The notes beneath the pieces are model-generated. The model was not told the DNA's origin. It did no database searches and worked only from the letters and a program-made list of their open reading frames with translations. This document shows, piece after piece, positions 8,024-17,024 of a stretch of DNA of 64,000 bases; position 1 is the stretch's first letter, and each line of letters starts with the position of its first letter. The stretch spans positions 124,001-188,000 of the forward strand of contig NZ_QDFY01000001.1 in NCBI RefSeq assembly GCF_003347635.1, in the 5' to 3' direction. This DNA is from Sphingosinicella terrae (GTDB lineage Bacteria > Pseudomonadota > Alphaproteobacteria > Sphingomonadales > Sphingomonadaceae). The translations under genes and the position numbers were made by a program.

Positions 8024-9415
8024 ATGCGCCTCCTCGGCAGCTTCTCCTTCCGCCTCGCCCTGCTCTACGCGGCCCTGTTCACCCTGTCGGTCGCGATCCT
8101 GCTGGGCCTCTATTACTGGGTGAGCATCCGCCATCCCACCAACGAGGTTCAGGCCGGGTTGGAAGGCGAGGCGGCCCGCCTAGAAAGGCTCTACCGCGTC
8201 GGGGGCGAGGGGGCGCTCGCCGCGGCGCTCGAGCGGCGGGCGGCCGCGATGGCGCCGCGCGTCGCCTATCACGCCCTGATCGCGAACGACGGGCGGGTGA
8301 TCGCCGCCAACCTGCCGAGCTGGCCGGCGCCGTCCGGGGCGCGCTGGCTGCGCATCGAGGCGGACGTCTATCGCGACGGCGACGAGGACGATCACGAGGC
8401 GCTGGTCCTCGATCGGCCTTTGCCGGGCGGTGCGCGCCTCCTGGTCGGCCGCGACATCGAGGATCTGGACGAGATCGAGGAGGCCGTGCGCGGCGCCGCG
8501 GTCTGGCTGCTGCCGGCCTTGCTCGTCCTCGTCTTCGTCGGCGCGGCGCTGATGAGCCGGGCTATCGGGCGCCGCCTCGATACGCTCGGCAACGCCGCGC
8601 GCCGGGTGATGGACGGAGACCTTACCGGCCGCGTTCCGGTGCGCGGGCCGAGGGACGATTTCGATCGGCTCGGCGCGACGCTGAACGCGATGCTCGACCG
8701 CATCGAGGCATCGATGGAATCGGTGCGCCGGGTCTCCGACAGCGTCGCCCACGAGCTGCGCACGCCGCTGTCGCGGCTCCAGGCCGACCTCGCCGAGCTT
8801 CGATCGGCCTCGCCGCACCGCGCCGCCGAGCTTCGCGAGCGCGCCCTCGCCGAATCCGATCGGCTCGCGCGGATGTTCGACGCCGTCCTTCGGATCGCCC
8901 GGATCGAGGCGCAGCGGCACGCGGTCGAGCTCGCGCCGGTCGATCTCGGCGCGCTGCTCGTCGACGCCGCCGACTATCACGCGCCGCTCGCCGAGGATCG
9001 CGGGATCGCGCTGGAGACGAAAGTCACGGACGATCTCACCGTCTCCGGCGACCGCGACCTGCTGTTCCAGGCGGTCAGCAACCTTATCGACAATGCGATC
9101 AAGTTCACGCCCGAAGGGGGCGCGGTCTCGCTCGACGCAAGGCGCGAGGCCGATGCGGTCGTGGTGACGCTGACGGACACTGGCCCGGGCATCCCGCCCG
9201 ATCTTCTCGGCAGGCTCGGCGAGCGCTTCTTCCGGGCGCCCGAAGCGGCAGGCATCGCCGGTTTCGGGCTCGGGCTGGCGCTGGTGCGGGCCGTGGCCCG
9301 GCTCCACGCCTCGCCCCTGGACTTCACGAATGGGAAACCTGGCCTGGTGGTGCGCTGGCGCCTCGGTTGGACCAAGCCGACAGCGGGGCGGGCCGGACAG
9401 GCGCCGACCGGCTAG
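8024..9415 (+). CDS. membrane sensor histidine kinase
   Basis: 463 residues. A first membrane helix lies at about residues 8-31 and a second near 157-178, enclosing a periplasmic sensor region of about 125 residues. A HAMP linker follows. The HisKA motif AHELRTPLSRL carries phospho-acceptor H243, and the ATPase domain shows the N box NLIDNAIKFTPEGG, G1 box DTGPGIP and G2 box FGLGLALV. It is encoded immediately downstream of its response regulator. The sensor domain has no family signature I recognise. Confidence 0.93.
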   Translation: MRLLGSFSFRLALLYAALFTLSVAILLGLYYWVSIRHPTNEVQAGLEGEAARLERLYRVGGEGALAAALERRAAAMAPRVAYHALIANDGRVIAANLPSWPAPSGARWLRIEADVYRDGDEDDHEALVLDRPLPGGARLLVGRDIEDLDEIEEAVRGAAVWLLPALLVLVFVGAALMSRAIGRRLDTLGNAARRVMDGDLTGRVPVRGPRDDFDRLGATLNAMLDRIEASMESVRRVSDSVAHELRTPLSRLQADLAELRSASPHRAAELRERALAESDRLARMFDAVLRIARIEAQRHAVELAPVDLGALLVDAADYHAPLAEDRGIALETKVTDDLTVSGDRDLLFQAVSNLIDNAIKFTPEGGAVSLDARREADAVVVTLTDTGPGIPPDLLGRLGERFFRAPEAAGIAGFGLGLALVRAVARLHASPLDFTNGKPGLVVRWRLGWTKPTAGRAGQAPTG

Positions 9416-9486
9416 AGTCGCTTGCCGTTGCGAAGCGCAAGGCGGGCGGCCATCATCGACGCCCCTCCAGCCTCGATCCGGAAACG

Positions 9487-10002
9487 ATGACCCGCAGCGC
9501 GCCGCCCTCCAGCGCAAACTCCGTCCCGGCATTGGATCCGCGGCTGCTCCGCCGGCTGCTGCGTGCCCGAGACAGGATGGATGCCGCCTCCCACGAGGCT
9601 TGGCCCGTCCGCAGGCTCGCGCGGGTGAGCGGCGTTTCGGAGGCGCATTTCGCGCGTTCGTTCCGGCAGGCCTTCGGCATTCCTCCCCATCGCTACCTGC
9701 TTACCCGCCGCGTCGAGCGCGCGACGGCGCTGCTGCGCGACACCGACCTGGCGATCACCGACATCGCCTTCCAGACCGGCTGGAGCAGCCTGGGCACCTT
9801 CGGCCGCACGTTCCGCGACATTACCGGCGAAAGCCCCGGCGACCTGCGCCAGCGACTGCAGGCGATCCGGCACGATCTCGAGCGCGTGCCGCATTGCTTC
9901 GTCAGCGCCGCGCATCGGCCCGATCTCAGAATAGCAGTTTCGGAGAAGCGGCGGTTGCAAGCCGACGATAGGGGCGGGCCATCAGAAAGGGAGGTCCCAT
10001 GA
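9487..10002 (+). CDS. AraC-family regulator, HTH-only
   Basis: 171 residues, mostly a single AraC double-HTH domain (residues 20-125) with VRRLARVSGVSEAHFARSF as the first HTH and ITDIAFQTGWSSLGTFGRTF as the second. There is no ligand-binding cupin part, so effector sensing would need another protein or the short tail. The ATG at 9487 is used; longer in-frame starts run into the kinase gene. Its stop overlaps the start of the VOC gene (ATGA), so it probably controls or accompanies that gene. Confidence 0.85.
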   Translation: MTRSAPPSSANSVPALDPRLLRRLLRARDRMDAASHEAWPVRRLARVSGVSEAHFARSFRQAFGIPPHRYLLTRRVERATALLRDTDLAITDIAFQTGWSSLGTFGRTFRDITGESPGDLRQRLQAIRHDLERVPHCFVSAAHRPDLRIAVSEKRRLQADDRGGPSEREVP

Positions 10003-10412
10003 CCCAGGGTGTCCAGGTAGCCGGTCTCTACGTTCGAAATCAGGACGAGGCCGTCGATTTCTACGTCGGCAAGCTCGGTTTTCGAGTCCATACCGACGCG
10101 CGCAATGGCGATTATCGATGGCTGACGGTCCAGCATCCCGATCAGCCCGATTTCCAGCTCGGCCTGTTCCGGCCGCAGGCGCCGATGGTCGACGAAGCGA
10201 CGGCGCAGCGGCTCGAAGAGGCGGTCGCCAAGGGAGCGATGCCGCCGCTGGTGCTGGTCGTCGACGATATCCGCGCCGCCTTCGAGGCGATGCGCGGCCG
10301 CGGCGTCGAGTTCACGCAGGAGCCGATCGAGCGCTATGGGTCGGCCGACGCCAGCTTCCGCGATCCCTCCGGCAATGGCTGGAAGATGATCCAGGCCCGC
10401 GCCCAGGGCTGA
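9999..10412 (+). CDS. VOC/glyoxalase-family protein
   Basis: 137 residues with the paired beta-alpha-beta-beta-beta modules of the vicinal oxygen chelate fold: VAGLYVRNQDEAVDFYVGKLGF at the start and FRDPSGNGWKMIQ at the end. VOC proteins act as glyoxalases, dioxygenases or antibiotic-binding proteins; the small size points to a binding or glyoxalase-like member. It is translationally coupled to the AraC regulator by the ATGA overlap, with an AAGGGAGG ribosome site. Confidence 0.88.
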   Translation: MTQGVQVAGLYVRNQDEAVDFYVGKLGFRVHTDARNGDYRWLTVQHPDQPDFQLGLFRPQAPMVDEATAQRLEEAVAKGAMPPLVLVVDDIRAAFEAMRGRGVEFTQEPIERYGSADASFRDPSGNGWKMIQARAQG

Positions 10413-10457
10413 TCATGTGCCCCATCCCGACCTGGTTGATCTTCGAGGGAGGCCGCT

Positions 10458-10676
10458 ATGACTTTGCACGAGCTGATCCGTACGAGCCACCGCTGGCTCG
10501 GCATGGTCTTCACGCTGACCGTCGTCGCCAATTTCGCGGCGATGTCGCAGGGCGAGCCGCCCCCTTGGCTGGTCTATTCGCCGCTGGCGCCGTTGGCGCC
10601 GCTGATGATCAGCGGCCTTTACATGTTCTTCCGCCCCTATTTTGCGCGTCGGCGGGCGGCGCGGGCGACGTCCTGA
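10458..10676 (+). CDS. small two-helix membrane protein
   Basis: 72 residues with a good GAGGGAGG ribosome site. Two hydrophobic segments (about residues 14-30 and 39-60) and a basic tail (RRRAAR) indicate an inner-membrane hairpin protein. It begins HELIRTSHRWLGMVF. Function is not recognised. Confidence 0.7.
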   Translation: MTLHELIRTSHRWLGMVFTLTVVANFAAMSQGEPPPWLVYSPLAPLAPLMISGLYMFFRPYFARRRAARATS

Positions 10677-10755
10677 TGGCCTGAGTCCGCTTCAAGGCTT
10701 TCCTCGTGCCGCCGTCGCGGGCAGGTTCGACCGCACGGCACGGCGGAGGAAGACG

Positions 10756-11361
10756 ATGGCGACGATCCCGGGACCCGATGGGCGGCCGCGCTGCCGCTGG
10801 AGCGCGGCGGCGCCGGAATTCCTCGATTATCACGACCGCGAATGGGGCTTTCCGATGGCCGACGACCGCCGCCTGTTCGAGAAGATCTGCCTGGAGGGCT
10901 TCCAGTCCGGGCTGAGCTGGCGGACCATCCTCGCCAAGCGCGAGAATTTCCGTCGTGCCTTTTGCGGCTTCGATCCCGCGGCGGTCGACCGGTTCGACCG
11001 CAAGGACGTCGAGCGCCTGCTGGCCGATCCCGGCATCGTCCGCCACCGCGGCAAGATCGAGGCGGCGATCAACAATGCCGCTCGGGCGCTCGAGCTGATC
11101 CACAGCGAAGGCTCGCTTGCCGCTTATCTGTGGCGCTTCGAGCCTGATCAGTCGGCGCTTGAGACGCCGCAGACCCGCTCCACCTCGCCCGAATCAATCG
11201 CTCTGTCGAAGGACCTGAAGAAGAGAGGCTGGCGATTCGTCGGGCCGACCACCGTCTATGCCTTCATGCAGGCGATGGGGCTGGTCGACGACCATGACGC
11301 CGATTGCGTGATCCGCCCGGAGGCCGAGCAGGCCCGCGCCGCCTTCGTCAAACCGACCTGA
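10756..11361 (+). CDS. tag: DNA-3-methyladenine glycosylase I
   Basis: 201 residues of the Tag family, which excises 3-methyladenine from alkylated DNA. The Zn-binding residues of the family appear as C13 (RCRW), H26 (DYHDREWG) and a C-terminal DDHDADC. The helix-hairpin core EGFQSGLSWRTIL is intact. The ATG at 10756 follows GGAGGAAGACG and is preferred to an upstream in-frame ATG. It appears monocistronic. Confidence 0.93.
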   Translation: MATIPGPDGRPRCRWSAAAPEFLDYHDREWGFPMADDRRLFEKICLEGFQSGLSWRTILAKRENFRRAFCGFDPAAVDRFDRKDVERLLADPGIVRHRGKIEAAINNAARALELIHSEGSLAAYLWRFEPDQSALETPQTRSTSPESIALSKDLKKRGWRFVGPTTVYAFMQAMGLVDDHDADCVIRPEAEQARAAFVKPT

Positions 11362-11439
11362 ACGGACAGGCCCGGCCGAACGACGGCGGGAGCTCCGCCG
11401 CCTCTTGCGCGCCTCGCCACGGAATAGTAGTCTCTCATA

Positions 11440-11460
11440 ATTGTCAGGGGGGTTGACAAT
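11440..11460 (+). promoter_or_regulatory. perfect inverted repeat, probable MarR operator
   Basis: ATTGTCA, seven spacer bases, TGACAAT: a perfect 7+7 palindrome ending two bases before the marR ATG. The size and position fit a MarR-dimer site covering the promoter or ribosome site, which would give autorepression of marR and the TonB receptor gene downstream. The palindrome is seen directly; the binding protein is inferred. Confidence 0.65.
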
Positions 11461-11462
11461 CA

Positions 11463-11966
11463 ATGACCACCCGAACGGAGAGCCTGTCCAACATCCGGCA
11501 GATGCCGCCGGTCGCGGTGCTGCGCGAGGCGCCGGAACGGGTCGGCCTGCGCGTCACCATGCTTCAGCTCGCCATCTATGCCGATCTGACGCCGCGCCTG
11601 GGCACGCTCGGCCTGACCTCCCCCAGCCGGATGACCGCCCTCCTGCACATCAAGGCGCATCCCGGCTGCAGCCAGTCGGAGCTGGCGCAGTTCACCGGCC
11701 TGTCGCGGACGAGCGCGATGACCATGGTCGAGCAGCTCGAACGCGCCGGCTTCGTCGAGCGCCGGGCCGGCGCCAATGCCCGGACCAATGCGCTGATGCT
11801 GACCGACACCGGACGCGAGGCGCTGGCAGAGGCGCTGGCGCAGAGCGCGATCAACGAGGAGCGGATCTTCGGGGTGTTCAGCGACGACGAACGCGCGACC
11901 CTGGTCCGGCTGCTCGAGAAGGGGATCTGTCACGTCGAGAAACTGCGCACCCGCCAGCCGGGATGA
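11463..11966 (+). CDS. MarR-family transcriptional regulator
   Basis: 167 residues with a MarR winged helix: QSELAQFTGLSRTSAMTMVEQLERAGFVERR forms the recognition helix and wing, flanked by dimerisation helices. The ATG lies directly after a perfect palindrome (11440-11460), so autoregulation is likely. The TonB-receptor gene starts 25 bases after its stop, suggesting the ligand of the regulator is the cargo of the receptor or a derivative. Confidence 0.9.
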   Translation: MTTRTESLSNIRQMPPVAVLREAPERVGLRVTMLQLAIYADLTPRLGTLGLTSPSRMTALLHIKAHPGCSQSELAQFTGLSRTSAMTMVEQLERAGFVERRAGANARTNALMLTDTGREALAEALAQSAINEERIFGVFSDDERATLVRLLEKGICHVEKLRTRQPG

Positions 11967-11991
11967 CGCTGCGAGGGAGAGGGAGGAAAAG

Positions 11992-14340
11992 ATGAAGACG
12001 AAGCTCAACGTCCTGCTCAAGCTGTCTTGCGTGCTGCCGGTCGGCGCGATCTGGTGTGCGCCGGTCATGGCCCAGTCCGCCGACGCTCCCGAGACCGCCG
12101 AGTCTCGGGACGACGACCAGGAAGTCATCGTCACCGCCCGGCGGCGCGAGGAGAGTCTCCAGGATGCACCGGTCGCCGTCACCGTCCTGACCGGCGAGTC
12201 GCTCGAACGCCAGCAACTCGTCTCGACCACCGATCTCGACCAGGTTGCGCCCAATCTCCAGTTCGCGACCCACGGCACCCTCACCGGCAACAACAGCGCC
12301 GCCCAGGTCTTCATTCGCGGCATCGGTCAGACCGACGCGACGCCCGCGGTCGATCCCGGCGTCGGCCTCTATATCGACGACGTCTATATGGGTCGCTCGG
12401 TCGGCGGCGCGATGGAGTTTCGCGACATTGCCAGCATCCAGGTGCTGCGCGGGCCGCAAGGCACCCTGTTCGGCCGCAACACGATCGGCGGCGCGGTGCT
12501 CATCACCACCAACCTTCCCGGCACCAATGCCGGCAGCCGCTTCCAGGTCGGCGCCGGCGACGACAATCTCGTCGAGGTCTTCGCGGCCTATGACGTTCCG
12601 ATCTCCGAGCAATGGTCGGCGCGCGTCTCCGGCGGCTTCCGCGACCGCGACGGTTACGTCACCCGCATCTTCGACGGCGTCGATCTCGGCGACGAGCATA
12701 CCTATTTCGGCCAGGCCGGCTTGCGCTGGCAGCCCGATCCGTCGCTCGATTTCATCCTGCGCGCCGATTATGCCCGCGAGGACGAGAATGGATCGCCCTT
12801 CGTCTTCCGCGCTATCAACGAAAGGGCGGTGTTCGTCGCCGCCCAGAGCGTCGCCGCCGGCTGCCCGGGAGCGACCTTTCCGCCGCCCTTCGTGCCGCAG
12901 ACGCCGACCCGCGATCCGCGCTGCGGCAATGACGCGCAGGCGCTGGGGCCGTTCACCAACGGCGGCACCTATCCGGCCACGAGCAGCCTCGAGAATTACG
13001 GGGCGAGCTTCGTCGCCGAATGGGAGGCGAGCGCGGCGCTGACCCTGAAGTCGATCACGTCGGCGCGCCATCTCGAATGGTCCGGCACGCGCGATGCCGA
13101 CAACACGCCCCTGCTGATCCTCCACACCAATTACACCAGCGAGAGCGACCAGTTCAGCCAGGAGCTGCAGGCGCTGGTCGAAGCGGGCCGCTTCCACGGC
13201 GTCATCGGCGGCTATTATTTCGACGAGGAGACGTTCGACCGGGTCATCGTGCCGGTCGGCAATCCCGGCACCTCCTACGACACCCAGCGCGTCTCGCTCG
13301 ACACCGAGGCCTGGGCGGCCTTCACCCAATGGACCTTCGACGTCACCGACGCGCTCAGCCTCACCGCCGGCATCCGCTACACCGACGAGACCAAGGGGCT
13401 GCAGGGGATATTGTTCAACGTCGCGCCGGCAAGCGCGCCAGAGCCCGCCATCCCGACCGCTCTCTGTCCGTTCAACGGCCCGCCGCCGACCCAGACCGGC
13501 TGCCTGTTCCTCAGCACCGATCGGTTCGAGCAGAATTTCACCGCCTGGACCGGCTCGGCGAGCGTGCAATATCGCTTCAGCCCGGCCTTCATGGCCTATC
13601 TGAGCTGGTCGCAGGGCTTCAAGAGCGGCGGCTTCAACCAGCGCTACAATGCGTCGCCGCCGGGCAACGCGCCGATCGGCTTCGGCGCCGAGCAGGCGGA
13701 GACCTGGGAGCTCGGCTTCAAGACCAATCCGGCCCGCCGGCTGCGCTTCAACGCCGCCTTCTTCACCACCTCCTATGACGACATCCAGCTCACCTACCGG
13801 CTCGGCGTCGTGCCCTTGCTGTTCAATGCCGGCGCCGCGACGATCCGCGGCGCCGAGTTCGAGCTCGACTGGGTCCCGGTCACCGACCTCAGGTTCGACG
13901 CCAGTCTGGGCTGGCTCGACACCGAATTCGACAGCATCATCGATCCGCCGCCTTTCGGGCCGGTGACGCCGACCGCGGTCGCCACCCTCGACAGCCGGCT
14001 GCCCTTCACCCCGGAATGGCAGGCGCATCTCGGGGCGTCCTACACCTTCCGCTTCGGCGACGACTGGTCGCTGACGCCGCGGCTCGACGTCAGCTATACC
14101 AGCGACCAGTTCTTCGACGCCGGCAATTCGCCGGAGATCGCGCAGGACGACGTCACCGTGCTCAATGCCGGCGTCACGCTCGCCCAGGACAATTGGCGGG
14201 TCGCGCTCAACGTCTACAATCTCACCGACGAGCTCTATCCGACCGCCGGCACCTCGTCGCTGACCACCGCCTCGGGCTATGCCGAGATCATCTATGCGCG
14301 GCCGCGCAACTTCAGGGTGACCGCGACGATAGACTTCTGA
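11992..14340 (+). CDS. TonB-dependent outer-membrane receptor
   Basis: 782 residues. The signal peptide ends near residue 28 (PVMAQS), followed by a TonB box EVIVTA at residues 44-49. The plug domain holds the conserved LRGPQGTLFGRNTIGGAV block, and the 22-strand barrel ends with an aromatic terminal residue (IDF). It imports a large or scarce substrate across the outer membrane using TonB energy. No FecR/sigma pair or siderophore genes are adjacent; control by the upstream MarR is inferred. The pattern resembles the sphingomonad receptors for aromatic or plant-derived compounds, but the substrate is not readable. Confidence 0.93.
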   Translation: MKTKLNVLLKLSCVLPVGAIWCAPVMAQSADAPETAESRDDDQEVIVTARRREESLQDAPVAVTVLTGESLERQQLVSTTDLDQVAPNLQFATHGTLTGNNSAAQVFIRGIGQTDATPAVDPGVGLYIDDVYMGRSVGGAMEFRDIASIQVLRGPQGTLFGRNTIGGAVLITTNLPGTNAGSRFQVGAGDDNLVEVFAAYDVPISEQWSARVSGGFRDRDGYVTRIFDGVDLGDEHTYFGQAGLRWQPDPSLDFILRADYAREDENGSPFVFRAINERAVFVAAQSVAAGCPGATFPPPFVPQTPTRDPRCGNDAQALGPFTNGGTYPATSSLENYGASFVAEWEASAALTLKSITSARHLEWSGTRDADNTPLLILHTNYTSESDQFSQELQALVEAGRFHGVIGGYYFDEETFDRVIVPVGNPGTSYDTQRVSLDTEAWAAFTQWTFDVTDALSLTAGIRYTDETKGLQGILFNVAPASAPEPAIPTALCPFNGPPPTQTGCLFLSTDRFEQNFTAWTGSASVQYRFSPAFMAYLSWSQGFKSGGFNQRYNASPPGNAPIGFGAEQAETWELGFKTNPARRLRFNAAFFTTSYDDIQLTYRLGVVPLLFNAGAATIRGAEFELDWVPVTDLRFDASLGWLDTEFDSIIDPPPFGPVTPTAVATLDSRLPFTPEWQAHLGASYTFRFGDDWSLTPRLDVSYTSDQFFDAGNSPEIAQDDVTVLNAGVTLAQDNWRVALNVYNLTDELYPTAGTSSLTTASGYAEIIYARPRNFRVTATIDF

Positions 14341-14538
14341 GCACCGGGAATATGGCGGTCAGCCAGCCGTCGAGCACCCACAGGCCCTCGTCCAGCGCGC
14401 CCGCGGCACGCGGATCGGTCCGTTCGCCCGGGCGGCCATCCGATCGTCGTTCGGCAAGCGCGACTGCCGGCTTTGGGAACGGCCCGGCTTGGGCTATCCT
14501 GAATTCCGTCCGATCGCCGCAGGCAGGGGGAGAAGGCG

Positions 14539-14919
14539 ATGAACGCCGCCAGGGAGCCGATCGCCTTCATCGCCACGGCGAAGCCGGCGGAAGCGCTCGC
14601 CTTCTATCGTGATGTGCTGGGTCTCGCGCTGATCGAGGATTCGCCCTTTGCCCTGATCTTCTCGGATGGGGGCCTGATGCTGCGCATCCAGAAGCTCCCC
14701 GAGCATGCGCCGGCCGGCCATACCGTGCACGGATGGAAGGTCGCCGACATCGATCGGGAGGTCTCGGCGCTCACGGCACAAGGCGTCCGCTTCAATCATT
14801 ATCCACGCCTGGTTCAGAGCGAACTCGGCGTCTGGACCAGTCCGGACGGTCACAAGGTCGCCTGGTTCACGGATCCGGACGGCAACAACCTGTCGCTGTC
14901 GCAATTCAGCCCGGGCTGA
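14539..14919 (+). CDS. VOC/glyoxalase-family protein
   Basis: 126 residues of the VOC fold: IAFIATAKPAEALAFYRDVLGL at the start, and a C-terminal module ending WFTDPDGNNLSLSQF with the typical metal-ligand region. It has an AGGGGGAGAAG ribosome site. Separate from the VOC gene at 9999 and only distantly similar. Reaction unknown. Confidence 0.87.
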   Translation: MNAAREPIAFIATAKPAEALAFYRDVLGLALIEDSPFALIFSDGGLMLRIQKLPEHAPAGHTVHGWKVADIDREVSALTAQGVRFNHYPRLVQSELGVWTSPDGHKVAWFTDPDGNNLSLSQFSPG

Positions 14920-15303
14920 ATCGGGCGTCGCAGCTGGTCGTCCCGCGGGCGCGAAGAGCGGCCGCCGGCCAGGCTGCGTTCCGATCAGGAGGCTTCCGCC
15001 GTATCGGCCATTGCCCCATTTTCCTGGCCTTTCATGCCTCGACGGCCCGCAATATGTGCGGAGGGCCTGTTCCCGAGGTGGGCGCCTACGAGCGGATCGG
15101 CGACGACGTCTATCAGGAAGCCGTTCCTCGCCGCCCGCATATCTTCAACTGCCGCGGTGGATGACGACGGCGAAATGATCGCCCGGGATCAGGCCGGTGA
15201 AGCCGTAGCTGATCGTCCTGGAATCGTTCGAAATCCCGCAAAAGAGGGAAAGAAGCGGGCCCCGAGGTTCGCGATTGTCCGTGAGCCGGAACTGGAGTAA
15301 TTC
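14920..15303. other. 384-base stretch without a supportable gene
   Basis: Several short frames cross this stretch on both strands, but none has a ribosome site, a family motif and consistent codon use together. The minus-strand frame ending at 15145 contains a protein-like segment (GPLLSLFCGISNDSRTISYG) without a credible start. A decayed gene is possible. GC content falls below that of the neighbours around 15170-15300. Confidence 0.4.
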
Positions 15304-15567
15304 TTGGGCCGGGCAGCGGTGGATCGGGGGGATCCGGTGCAAAACTTCAATCGTGAGCTGGCGATAAGCCTGATCCTCGACGGATATCCGCCGGCGACCG
15401 CCGTCGGCGTCGCCCTCGGCGGTGGCGACCCGGATCGTTTCGACATGGTCGTTCATGGCGGCGCGCTGGGCGACGCGCCGGACCCGGCCTGCGTCGCGGC
15501 CCGGCTCCACGGCATCGATCCCCTGACCCGCGAGGAGGTCGAGCGCGCGCTGGACGCCTGCTCGTGA
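15304..15567 (+). CDS. hypothetical protein, first gene of a coupled pair
   Basis: 87 residues from a TTG at 15304, preceded by GGAG at 15294-15297; GTG codons at 15319 and 15337 are alternatives. The protein is acidic at its end (PLTREEVERALDAC) and has no membrane segment or family I recognise. Its stop overlaps the GTG start of the next gene (GTGA), so the two are translationally coupled and probably act together. Confidence 0.6.
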   Translation: MGRAAVDRGDPVQNFNRELAISLILDGYPPATAVGVALGGGDPDRFDMVVHGGALGDAPDPACVAARLHGIDPLTREEVERALDACS

Positions 15568-16298
15568 ACCGCCCGGCGGGCGACGCGCCGGCGGGCGACT
15601 CGACCTACGTCCAGGCCCTCCCCATATACCTGGCGAGCGATGCCGAGGTCGCGCGTTACTTCCGCGACTGCCGGGACGAGATCGACGCGATCACCGGCCT
15701 TCACGTCGTCATCCTGATCGCCCGGGAGATCGACGCGAGCGATGCCGCGGGCGTGGCCGCCGCGCTCGACGCCGGCGAAGCCGCCCGATTCCCGGGCCTG
15801 CGCTTCGCCGACCTTCCCTGCCTGTGGATCGAGGATTCGCGCCGCCGCAGCGCGCTCCTCCGGCTGCCGCACGCCGCCGCCGAGATCGGGCAGGTGATGC
15901 GGACGCTCGCCGACGTCTGCCGGGAAACGAAGGACGCGCCCGAAATAGCCCGGCTCGTCGAGACCCGCCGACGATCCGACGCCAAGCAACGCTCGCCCCT
16001 GTTGTCCGCCCTCCTGGAGGAACTGCCCGTGACCAAATCCCAAGAAAGACTGATCGCGGTCGCCTGCGGCGTCGTCTTCGTCGCCGCCATCCTGGTCATC
16101 GCCTTGTTCATCCCGTCGCCGACCGCCTTCCAATATACGGTGTTCCGGATCGTGCTCGCGCTGGCCGCCGCCGGCTTCGTCTCGATGACGCCGGGATTCA
16201 TCGAGGCGCAGGTCGGCAATTTCGTCCGGGCGGGCGGGGCCCTGGCGGTCTTCATCATCGTCTTCTTCTACGCGCCGGCAGCGCTGGGATCGCTCTGA
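15564..16298 (+). CDS. hypothetical protein: cytosolic domain plus three C-terminal membrane helices
   Basis: 244 residues from a GTG overlapping the upstream stop. Residues 15-120 look like an alpha/beta soluble domain (LPIYLASDAEVARYFRDCRDE, then a hydrophobic strand HVVILIARE). Residues 121-160 are a charged linker. Three hydrophobic helices follow at about 165-187, 195-215 and 223-242. This soluble-domain-plus-membrane layout recalls effector proteins of some bacterial conflict systems, but that is inference. No catalytic motif is visible. Confidence 0.7.
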   Translation: MNRPAGDAPAGDSTYVQALPIYLASDAEVARYFRDCRDEIDAITGLHVVILIAREIDASDAAGVAAALDAGEAARFPGLRFADLPCLWIEDSRRRSALLRLPHAAAEIGQVMRTLADVCRETKDAPEIARLVETRRRSDAKQRSPLLSALLEELPVTKSQERLIAVACGVVFVAAILVIALFIPSPTAFQYTVFRIVLALAAAGFVSMTPGFIEAQVGNFVRAGGALAVFIIVFFYAPAALGSL

Positions 16299-16394
16299 CC
16301 GAAGGGCGTTCCTGTCCCGTCTTCCCCGATGCCGCCCCTCGTGTGATGACATGCCGGTGTCCCGGCATTTCGGCCGTTCGGAGGATCGCGAAGC

Positions 16395-16985
16395 ATGAAG
16401 TGGATCGCCACGACAGGTCTTGCCCTTGCGGCATCGGTCGGAGGCGCCGCGGCGCCGCCCGGCGAGCCTGGCGGATCGGCACGGCCGCCCGGTGTGACCG
16501 CGACCGTCGGGCCCTTCGTCGGCGAGCGGATCGTCCGCGCCGAATGGGCGCGCGCCGAGAACCGCCGAGGCTGCGCGCCGGTGGCGCTCGCGGAAGATGG
16601 TGGAGCCGGCGGCGTGCCTCGGCGGGCGACTTTCTCGGGCGGCTGGGCGGTGGCCTTCGATCGACCGGGCCTGCGCAGCGCTTACGGCGTGGCCGGCCCG
16701 GGACAGCTGCCGTCCGATTCGCAGGACGCGGACGTCCACCGCCTCCGCCTGGCAGAGCAATGGCCTCATTTTCGTGAGCTCGGCGCCCTGCCTGAACCGG
16801 CCTTCGCCGGATATGGCGTCGAGGGCGCCCAGCCCTATCCGGCGGACGATCCGGACGGGTCCGGGCTCAACTCGCTCGCTTATGTCCGAATCGGCGGCCA
16901 GACCTGCACCTACAATGTCTGGAGCCGCCTCGGCCGCGCCCATCTCGAGACCTTGCTCGACAATCTGCGGATGCTCTCCGACTGA
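16395..16985 (+). CDS. exported hypothetical protein
   Basis: 196 residues with a short signal peptide (KWIATTGLALAASVGGAAA). The mature part has two cysteines (GCAPVAL and QTCTYNVWSRLG) that could form a disulfide. The C-terminal QTCTYNVWSRLGRAHLE segment is the best conserved-looking part. No family recognised. The ATG follows GGAGGATCGCGAAGC. Confidence 0.7.
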   Translation: MKWIATTGLALAASVGGAAAPPGEPGGSARPPGVTATVGPFVGERIVRAEWARAENRRGCAPVALAEDGGAGGVPRRATFSGGWAVAFDRPGLRSAYGVAGPGQLPSDSQDADVHRLRLAEQWPHFRELGALPEPAFAGYGVEGAQPYPADDPDGSGLNSLAYVRIGGQTCTYNVWSRLGRAHLETLLDNLRMLSD

Positions 16986-17024
16986 GCTCGTCCGGCGCCG
17001 CGGCCGGCTTTTAGAAGTTTCAGC

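Noticed and set aside
11878-14028. 716-codon minus-strand frame opposite the TonB receptor
   Set aside because: Antisense shadow caused by GC-rich third positions; the receptor has a signal peptide, TonB box and plug motifs.
14920-15303. Small genes on either strand in the 384-base gap
   Set aside because: No start with ribosome site, no conserved motif, and mixed codon signals; left as possible decayed DNA.
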